Assembly: GCA_022508925.1 (NCBI GenBank)
Contig: JAFLUF010000002.1
Coordinates: 35,137 to 69,459 of the forward strand
DNA length: 34,323 nt
DNA from: Oscillospiraceae bacterium
GTDB taxonomy: Bacteria; Bacillota; Clostridia; Oscillospirales; Ruminococcaceae
Reading direction: 5' to 3'
The position numbers and the translations under genes were made by a program. This document shows, piece after piece, positions 27,365 to 34,323 of the stretch (positions are counted from its first letter, which is position 1; every line of letters starts with the position of its first letter). The notes under the pieces are model-generated. The model ran no database searches. It was not told the DNA's origin and saw nothing but the letters and a program-made list of their open reading frames with translations.

Positions 27365-29215
27365 TCAGTCTTTCTTATGGACGGGACAATCGTTTACTCC
27401 GCAGCCCGAGCATTTTTCGCGGCAATTTTGAGTAGGTTCAGAACGGTGCGCGCGTTTGTTTTCTTCTATCAGAAAATCCTTTGAAACCAACATATCGAGC
27501 ATACTCCACGGAGCTATCTCATCATACCCGCGGCGGCGATTTGCGTAAAACTCCATGGAAAGTCCGCACTCTTCAAACGCCTGTTTCCATTTTTCAAAAT
27601 CAAAGTAATCATTCCAGCCGTCCATGATACAACCGTTTTTCCATGCCGTATAAATCGCCTTTCCGACACGTCTGTCGCCGCGCGCGAAAACAGCCTCTAA
27701 AAGCGCAAGCTTGCTGTCGGAATACGAAATTGAGACTTTTCGGTCTTTTCTTGCGTCAAGCAACAGCTTTATGCGCCTGTTTATCTCCTCTTCGCCTATC
27801 TGCGGTTCAAACTCAAACGGAGTAAACGGCTTTGGGATAAACATCGAAAGCGATATCGAAACGTTCGGCGCTTTGCCCTTGGGACGGTCGGGATTTTGAT
27901 AAAACTCTTCCACAACAGCTTTTGCAAGCTCGTAAATGCCGATTATATCCTCGTCGGTCTCGGTAGGAAGTCCGAACATGAAATACAGCTTTATTGACGA
28001 ATAACCGCCTTCAAAAGCGATCTTTGCGCCGTTTAAAACGTCAGACTCAGTGATATTTTTGTTTATCACGTCGCGCAAACGCTGTGTTCCGGCTTCGGGA
28101 GCGAATGTGAGTCCGCTTCGTTTTACACTTGAAATCTCAGTAAGTATCCTTTCACTGAAGCGGTCTATTCTCAGCGACGGCAATGAAAGATTTACGCGGT
28201 TTTCCTTTGTCCACTCATTAAGACTGCACAACAGCTCCTCAATATTGGTAAAGTCGCTTGTGGAAAGACTTGATAGCGAAACCTCGTCATAGCCGGTATT
28301 TTTCAACAGCGTTTTTGTCTGGTTTATAACGGTTTCATGAGATTTCTCCCGAAGCGGACGGTAGATAAACCCCGCCTGGCAAAACCTGCAGCCGCGGATA
28401 CATCCGCGCATGACCTCCTCAACGGCTCTGTTATGAACAATATCAACAAACGGAACGACAAAATTTTCGGGATAAAACGACTTGTCCAGATCATGGATAA
28501 TGCGCTTTCTTACCCTTGCCGGCGTTCCGCCCTTCGGCGTAACAGACGAAACCGTTCCGTCAGAGTTATACGAAACGTCGTACAGGCTCGGGACATATAC
28601 TCCCTCTATCTGCGAAGCCATGCGAAGGAACTCGGCTTTTGTGCGGTTTTCGATTTTGCATTGCTCCATAAGGCGCATTATCTCAAGGTTTAGCTCCTCG
28701 CCCTCGCCAATTGCAAATAAGTCAAAAAAGTCAGCAAGAGGCTCGGCATTACATACACATGGTCCGCCGCCCATTACTATAGGCGTAAGCGCGGTTCTCT
28801 CACTTGCCAAAACAGGAAGTCCCGCAAGTCTGAGCATTTCCAGAATATTTGTATAGCACATCTCGTACTGAATTGTAAAACCTATAAAATCAAACTCTTT
28901 TATCGGATCGAGACTCTCCAAGCCATACAGCTCTATTTCGTTTTCAAACATTTTTTCGCGCATATCGGGAAGCGGCATAAAGCATCTCTCGCACCAATAA
29001 TTCGGAACGGAATTTTTCAGCGCGTAAAGTATTTTCATTCCGAGATGCGACATTCCTATCTCGTATGTATCCGGAAACGCGAAAGCAAAACGGATATCCA
29101 CGCTCTCCCTGTCTTTGCATACGCTGCCCGGTTCTCCGCCGATATAGCGCGCAGGCTTTTCCACATCAAGCAGAAAGCCTTCGAGCTTATTCAAAGTTTC
29201 TTGGTTTCTGTACAT
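27365..29215 (-). CDS. TIGR03960-like B12-binding radical SAM protein
   Basis: CIRGCRFCQAGFIYRPLREKS (CxxxCxxC), LPSLRIDRFSERILTEISSVKRSGLTFAPEAGTQRLRDVINKN. Confidence 0.92.
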   Translation of the reverse strand: MYRNQETLNKLEGFLLDVEKPARYIGGEPGSVCKDRESVDIRFAFAFPDTYEIGMSHLGMKILYALKNSVPNYWCERCFMPLPDMREKMFENEIELYGLESLDPIKEFDFIGFTIQYEMCYTNILEMLRLAGLPVLASERTALTPIVMGGGPCVCNAEPLADFFDLFAIGEGEELNLEIMRLMEQCKIENRTKAEFLRMASQIEGVYVPSLYDVSYNSDGTVSSVTPKGGTPARVRKRIIHDLDKSFYPENFVVPFVDIVHNRAVEEVMRGCIRGCRFCQAGFIYRPLREKSHETVINQTKTLLKNTGYDEVSLSSLSTSDFTNIEELLCSLNEWTKENRVNLSLPSLRIDRFSERILTEISSVKRSGLTFAPEAGTQRLRDVINKNITESDVLNGAKIAFEGGYSSIKLYFMFGLPTETDEDIIGIYELAKAVVEEFYQNPDRPKGKAPNVSISLSMFIPKPFTPFEFEPQIGEEEINRRIKLLLDARKDRKVSISYSDSKLALLEAVFARGDRRVGKAIYTAWKNGCIMDGWNDYFDFEKWKQAFEECGLSMEFYANRRRGYDEIAPWSMLDMLVSKDFLIEENKRAHRSEPTQNCREKCSGCGVNDCPVHKKD

Positions 29216-29255
29216 TTAAACATTCCTCGGCTTACTGTTGTTGGGAAAGTTTCGG

Positions 29256-32147
29256 TCATTCATTTCTGAGCTTGCGCTCGTACCATTCCTGTTTTGTCAT
29301 TAAGACCTGACGCGGCTTTGAGCCCTCAAACGCACCCACAATTCCCATTTTCTCCATTGTGTCGATCAGACGCGCGGCGCGTCCGTAGCCTAATTTAAGT
29401 CGTCTCTGCAAAGCGGAGGTACTTGCCTGACCCGCAGTCACCACAAACTCGATCGCTTCCTCAAGCTTTTCGTCAGTCTCGCCGTCGTCAAGCTCCTCGC
29501 TTACTCCGCCGGATTGCTGTTCGGCTTGTTCTGCCCTGCGCTCGATCTCGGCAATGATGTTTTCATCATATTCAGCTCTGAAGGTCTGCTTGATGAAATC
29601 AACAACGCGCTCTACCTCCTCGTCAGAGACATAACAGCCCTGAAGTCTGATAGGCTTTGGAACCCCCACCGGCATATAAAGCATATCGCCGTTTCCGAGG
29701 AGCTTTTCCGCGCCCGAAGCGTCAAGTATAACGCGGCTGTCTATCTGAGACGCCACCATAAGCGCTATCCTGCTGGGAATATTTCCCTTGATAAGACCCG
29801 TTACGACCTGAACAGTGGGCTTTTGTGTAGCGATCACAAGGTGCATACCCGCGGCTCTCGCTTTCTGAGCGAGACGGACTATGCTGTCCTCAACGTCTTT
29901 AGGCGACGCCATCATCAAATCAGCAAGCTCATCAATGAAAATAACTATCCTCGGCATAGGCTCGCCGTCAATAATCCCCTTTTCAATAAGCTCGTTATAA
30001 CCGTCAATATTACGCACATTGTTTTCACTGAACAATGTATAACGGTTGTCCATCTCGGTCACAGACCAAGCGAGCGCGCCCGCGGCTTTTTTCGGGTCGG
30101 TTACAACGGGAATAAGCAGGTGCGGGATCCCGTTGTACATCATAAACTCTACCTGCTTGGGGTCTACCATTATAAGCCTTACATCACTGGGAGTAGACTT
30201 CATTAGGATACTCATAATAATTGAGTTTACGCAGACCGACTTTCCCGAGCCTGTAGTTCCCGCTATCAGCAGATGAGGCATTTTCGACACATTACAGCGC
30301 ACAGCCTCGCCGCTTATGTCCTTTCCAAGTACAGTATCGAGCTTATCGGAAAATGTCTTTTTAAAGCTCTCGTTATCAACTAACTCACGGAAGAAAACGG
30401 TATCGCGTATCTTGTTCGGTATCTCTATTCCGACAGCCGCTTTATCGGGAACGGGAGCGATACGAATACCCGAGACAGCCAAGTTGAGCGCAAGGTCGTC
30501 CGAAAGTCCCGCGATTTTACTTAGCTTTACTCCCGGTGCGGGCTGAAGCTCATAACGCGTTACGGAAGGTCCGCGTGCCGCGCCCATATACGAAGCCGAA
30601 ACGCCGAAGCTCTTAAGTGTATTTACAAGCTTATCCGCGTTTAAGCGTATCTCCTGTTCAACATCATCGGGCTTTACCGCCTTTTTTGCCTCGTCAAGCA
30701 GCGTTACCGGAGGAATCGTATAAACATCCGAAAGCGTAGGCTGACGGCGTTCGGTTTTTTCGGAAGACCAATTCGGAGCAATCTGTTCACGAACAGGCTG
30801 TGTAAAGCTTGTATTATTCGGCTTTGTTCTCTCATAGGAGATATCCTCAAGATCAAGCTCAAGTTCCGCTTCGTCACTGTCAGAAATAACTCTCGGTCTA
30901 TCGTCAGAGCTTATGCGTTCCGAAACAGGCGCGTCAACTATTTTTGAAACGCGTGCCGAGGATTTCTCGGAGTTGAGCTTTTCAAGCGCCTCTGCGAGCG
31001 GCACGAGATCCGCGTCATTATCCACAAAGCTGTCGGCGTTCGGCTCATACGGCTTTTGTAAAATAGGATGCTTTTTTTCCATGTATTTCTTCAGCGGCTC
31101 GCGATAATCACGTATCTGCTCATCCTGCGTCTGTTCGGAGAAATCCCCCGGCATCTCAGGCGGCTGAACATATTCAGTCTCGGTCTTTTCCGGTTTTCCG
31201 CGATACTTATCCAGAAAACTGCGGAATTTTTTACTGTCCTCGCTCTGAGCCTCTACAAGTCTTGAATTATCACGGTTTGGCGGAAGCTTTACGGGAGAAA
31301 CTGTTTTCCTCGGCTCTTTCGTATCGGATATATCAATGCCGACGGAACCTTTTATATTTTTAAGAGATTCGATCCGACGCTGTTTTTCATTTAACTCGAT
31401 CTGCTTTTGTATTTCTCTTTCAGCGCGGCGCTCAGCCTGTATGCGGCGGTATTCCTCGTTTGCAACGGCGCTTTCCTCGCGGTGGGTCTTAATTTTATCC
31501 GCGGTTTTCTTTCCGACATTCTGCGCGCCGCTTCCTATCCGCTTAAACATTTCAGCCAGCGGGATTTTTATCAGAAGTAAAACCAAAACAAGTATTATGA
31601 TAATAATAGCTATAACAGCTCCCGTTTTTCCGAGCAGTAAAAGCGGAACGCCCAAAATAAGCGCGAAAAATCCTCCGCCGGCAAAATCAGAACCGTTTTG
31701 ATACAGGTTTGAAACTATCTGCGCGAAATCATCTCCGGCGAGTTTATCGCGCGGGAAGATCTCAAACGCCGCGCAGGCCACAAGCTGGATTATTACGAGA
31801 AAAATTATATTCGACCTTATCTGCGCTTTTGTCATGTCCGTAGAGATCATTAAGGCAGACGCGATTGTGAAAATGCCGACTGTAAGCGCCGGTATTCCGA
31901 ACAGTCCGAGGACAACACTATGTATGGCAAACCAGCCCTCGCCGCCGGGTATAATAACTAAAAGCGAAAGCAGCAGTCCCACGGCAAAAAGAATAACGGA
32001 AGCAACTCTTCGGCGAGCCTGACTTTTACGCAGAGCTTCCTCACGCCTGCGCTTTTCCTCAAGCGCTTTCTTTGAACGTGCCGAAGAAGACTGCCCTGAT
32101 CCGGCAGACTTAGACTTTCCCGTTTTTATATTTTTTTTCTGCGCCAT
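29256..32147 (-). CDS. FtsK/SpoIIIE family DNA translocase
   Basis: N-terminal TM segments, Walker A LLIAGTTGSGKSVCVNSIIMSIL, VIFIDELADLMMAS, C-terminal winged-helix gamma domain SALQRRLKLGYGRAARLIDTMEKMGIVG. Confidence 0.96.
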   Translation of the reverse strand: MAQKKNIKTGKSKSAGSGQSSSARSKKALEEKRRREEALRKSQARRRVASVILFAVGLLLSLLVIIPGGEGWFAIHSVVLGLFGIPALTVGIFTIASALMISTDMTKAQIRSNIIFLVIIQLVACAAFEIFPRDKLAGDDFAQIVSNLYQNGSDFAGGGFFALILGVPLLLLGKTGAVIAIIIIILVLVLLLIKIPLAEMFKRIGSGAQNVGKKTADKIKTHREESAVANEEYRRIQAERRAEREIQKQIELNEKQRRIESLKNIKGSVGIDISDTKEPRKTVSPVKLPPNRDNSRLVEAQSEDSKKFRSFLDKYRGKPEKTETEYVQPPEMPGDFSEQTQDEQIRDYREPLKKYMEKKHPILQKPYEPNADSFVDNDADLVPLAEALEKLNSEKSSARVSKIVDAPVSERISSDDRPRVISDSDEAELELDLEDISYERTKPNNTSFTQPVREQIAPNWSSEKTERRQPTLSDVYTIPPVTLLDEAKKAVKPDDVEQEIRLNADKLVNTLKSFGVSASYMGAARGPSVTRYELQPAPGVKLSKIAGLSDDLALNLAVSGIRIAPVPDKAAVGIEIPNKIRDTVFFRELVDNESFKKTFSDKLDTVLGKDISGEAVRCNVSKMPHLLIAGTTGSGKSVCVNSIIMSILMKSTPSDVRLIMVDPKQVEFMMYNGIPHLLIPVVTDPKKAAGALAWSVTEMDNRYTLFSENNVRNIDGYNELIEKGIIDGEPMPRIVIFIDELADLMMASPKDVEDSIVRLAQKARAAGMHLVIATQKPTVQVVTGLIKGNIPSRIALMVASQIDSRVILDASGAEKLLGNGDMLYMPVGVPKPIRLQGCYVSDEEVERVVDFIKQTFRAEYDENIIAEIERRAEQAEQQSGGVSEELDDGETDEKLEEAIEFVVTAGQASTSALQRRLKLGYGRAARLIDTMEKMGIVGAFEGSKPRQVLMTKQEWYERKLRNE

Positions 32148-32186
32148 TTTCCCAATTCCTTTTCTTTATGTAATTTAACAAAGCTT

Positions 32187-33056
32187 TTACTTCATGATCA
32201 GTTCTCTGATCGAAGTCCCCGAAATAAGCTCGTACATTCCGACGGCGATGCAGGCTATCCCCAAAACCGCCGTATAGATCCCAAAAACCTTAAATCTGTT
32301 TTTCTTTAGCAGCCAATCCACAAGCTTTATTGCAAGAAATCCGACAACCGCCGCTATAACAAAGCCAACGCCAAGCATGATCCAATCAATGTCCGCTTCG
32401 CTTTGCAGAGCGTCGCCAAGCTCCAGAACGCTTCCTCCCAAAATAGCGGGAATGCCGAGAATAAACGCAAATGTTACCGCCGTTTGCTTAGATAATCCGC
32501 AAAACAGACCCGCGGCAGTCGTAGAGCCTGACCTTGAGACTCCTGGAAACAACGCGACACACTGAAACGCCCCTACAACAAGCGCGTCGGTTATTTTCAT
32601 ATCCTTTCCAAGCTTTTGTCCCGAGCATCTGTCAGACATAAACAATAATAAAGCCGTAAACAAAAATGCCATACCCTCAAACATTATGTCTCCGTCGCCC
32701 TGTCGGGAAGTAAAGAAATCTTTTACCATGTAGCACGGAACGAGCATTGCCGTCGCGATTATCAGCATAAACATCATTTTGCGATCGGAGTTCATATTTT
32801 TCCACGAGAATTTCCCCGTGAAAATATCCTTTATAGTAAGGAAAAACTCCTTTATCATTCCCCAGATAGTTCCCCAGAATGCCGCAAAAACAGCGAGCAA
32901 TGTTCCGAGATGAAGCGAGATCGACAGAATAAGCGCCGCTTCTCCGTCAACTCCCGTTAAATGCTGAATCACCGACAAATGTCCCGAGCTTGAAACAGGC
33001 AGAAATTCCGTAAGCCCTTGTACGACTGCCTGAATTATCACAGTTATGTAGTCCAT
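32187..33056 (-). CDS. uppP: Undecaprenyl-diphosphate phosphatase (UppP/BacA family)
   Basis: VVQGLTEFLPVSSSGHLSVIQHL and FPGVSRSGSTTAAGLFCGLSK. Start set at MDYITV (GGAGG RBS). Confidence 0.95.
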   Translation of the reverse strand: MDYITVIIQAVVQGLTEFLPVSSSGHLSVIQHLTGVDGEAALILSISLHLGTLLAVFAAFWGTIWGMIKEFFLTIKDIFTGKFSWKNMNSDRKMMFMLIIATAMLVPCYMVKDFFTSRQGDGDIMFEGMAFLFTALLLFMSDRCSGQKLGKDMKITDALVVGAFQCVALFPGVSRSGSTTAAGLFCGLSKQTAVTFAFILGIPAILGGSVLELGDALQSEADIDWIMLGVGFVIAAVVGFLAIKLVDWLLKKNRFKVFGIYTAVLGIACIAVGMYELISGTSIRELIMK

Positions 33057-33122
33057 TATATCCTCCGTCAAATCAGCCTATAGCCCCTGAAAATGGGGCT
33101 ATAAACCAAACCGATATGCACA

Positions 33123-33860
33123 TTATTTTTTATTTTTACTCTCTATCTGCTTATAAAGACTGTTTATCGCGTCAGACAAAGAGCCTAACTTGTCGATAAG
33201 ACCCTCCGCTACAGCGGCTTTTCCGTCCAGCACAGTGCCTATGTCAAGCACAAGCTCATCGCGTTCCATCATAAGCTCGGTAAACCGCTCGGGCTTTATC
33301 TTGCTGTTTTTCGCGACAAAATCGGTGATACGCTCCTGCATTTTTTCAAAATAACGCATCGTCTGCGGAACACCGAGCATCATTCCGTTCATTCTTACAG
33401 GATGAATCGTCATTGTAGCGCTTGGCACGATAAAACTTTTTTTAGCGGAAACCGCAAGCGGTACGCCTATAGAATGTCCTCCGCCAAGAACGATTGACAC
33501 CGTTGGCTTGCTCATGCCCGCGATAAGCTCAGCAATGGCAAGTCCCGCTTCGACATCGCCTCCGACTGTGTTTAATACTATAAGCAGACCATCTACCGTT
33601 GTATCCTGCTCAAACATAGCCAGCGCCGGAATGATATGCTCGTATTTAGTGGATTTTGTATTATCGGGAAGCTCATAATGTCCTTCTATCTGTCCTATTA
33701 TCGACAGACAGTGGATATTATGCTTTGCATTTTCGGCGGAGGTTATCCCATAATCGCCGAGAACATTGCTTTGCTGCTCTGAAAGCGGCGTCTCTCTTTC
33801 GCTTTCGGCGTCATTATTCTTGTCCGTTTTAACGCTTGATTTAACGTGTTTTTTACTCAT
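33123..33860 (-). CDS. ClpP-family serine protease, TepA-like
   Basis: IIGQIEGH...[82 protein letters not shown]; next to a spoIIIE/ftsK-like gene as in Bacillus. Start at MSKKHVK. Confidence 0.9.
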   Translation of the reverse strand: MSKKHVKSSVKTDKNNDAESERETPLSEQQSNVLGDYGITSAENAKHNIHCLSIIGQIEGHYELPDNTKSTKYEHIIPALAMFEQDTTVDGLLIVLNTVGGDVEAGLAIAELIAGMSKPTVSIVLGGGHSIGVPLAVSAKKSFIVPSATMTIHPVRMNGMMLGVPQTMRYFEKMQERITDFVAKNSKIKPERFTELMMERDELVLDIGTVLDGKAAVAEGLIDKLGSLSDAINSLYKQIESKNKK

Positions 33861-34011
33861 AATCCCACCCCTTTTCCATATTATGCGTTTTTGGGACAAG
33901 ATTATGCATCTGCTTGATTACACAAGAATACATTATATTGTAACACAAAATATAGAAAAAATCAAGTGGTTTTATACATTATCGGCAATAAAATCCGACA
34001 AAGCCACGCAA

Positions 34012-34050
34012 AAAAGAGAACGACCTGCGCAAAAAACTACGCAAGCCGTT
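34012..34050 (-). terminator. Intrinsic terminator downstream of the truncated right-edge CDS
   Basis: Minus strand AACGGCTTGCG-loop-CGCAGGTCGTT-CTCTTTTTT. Confidence 0.65.
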
Positions 34051-34063
34051 TTTGAAATTGTAT

Positions 34064-34323
34064 TCAGCGGACGATTATCGCCTCGGACCAGTACTCCTGA
34101 TTGTATATATCGGTGAAAAGATATGTTATTCTTGCTTCGTTTTCGCCGAGACTTACATTTGATATCACCATCTCTGAGCTGACGGTCATTTGTTCGCCGA
34201 GATAATAGCTGTCCTGATACTGCAGATCTCTTGTGTAATAATCGCAGATGAAATCGAGCTTATCGCCTTCTTTAAGCTCCGTAAGGCTTTTTGCCACAGT
34301 TTCGGTCTCATCTGTGTAATGAT
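34064..34323 (-). CDS. C-terminus of a larger protein, possibly a clostripain-family (C11-like) peptidase; N-terminus lies outside the window
   Basis: Frame open to the window edge (HYTDETETVAKSLTELKEGDKLDFICDYYTRDLQYQDSYYLGEQMTVS...ITYLFTDIYNQEYWSEAIIVR). The FTDIYNQEYWS tail resembles clostripain-type C-terminal regions. Confidence 0.45.
   Translation of the reverse strand, partial: HYTDETETVAKSLTELKEGDKLDFICDYYTRDLQYQDSYYLGEQMTVSSEMVISNVSLGENEARITYLFTDIYNQEYWSEAIIVR

Noticed and set aside
29514-30206. 230-aa plus-strand ORF
   Set aside because: Antisense to the conserved motor domain of spoIIIE/ftsK.
2930-33122. Whole right side of the window as a skin element interrupting sigK
   Set aside because: The region contains essential housekeeping genes (carB, topoisomerase genes, fhs, tsaB/E) and no recombinase, so a simple excisable skin element here is implausible.

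Overview
This 34.3-kb window looks like a chromosomal segment from a Clostridia/Ruminococcaceae-type Firmicute. That assignment is inferred from spoVT, a sigma-K-like gene, spoIIIE/ftsK, gene order and codon style. Nearly all genes are on the minus strand; carB is the one clear plus-strand gene. Housekeeping content: spoVT, a MATE transporter, a def-like/DUF1653/NUDIX operon, carB, upp, rpiB, tsaB, tsaE, fhs, a topoisomerase IV-like A/B pair, a radical-SAM pair (TIGR03936/TIGR03960-like), spoIIIE/ftsK, uppP and tepA. The items most worth a second look are: (i) an operon of MBOAT O-acyltransferase, split DHHW/SGNH protein, FkbH-type HAD-GNAT enzyme and acyl carrier protein, which resembles a Dlt system with the adenylating DltA replaced by an FkbH loader; (ii) a visibly AT-richer two-gene cassette (SF1 helicase with a C-terminal PD-(D/E)XK-like nuclease, plus a DEDDh exonuclease) between upp and carB, a candidate defence module; (iii) a sigma-K-like gene that begins mid-protein without a ribosome-binding site, like the SpoIIIC half of a skin-interrupted sigK; (iv) an approximately 127-nt element closed by a 14-bp perfect inverted repeat, with three internal hairpins; (v) an orphan minus-strand terminator and promoter suggesting a small RNA. 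Everything here was read by eye from the sequence; no database search was run.
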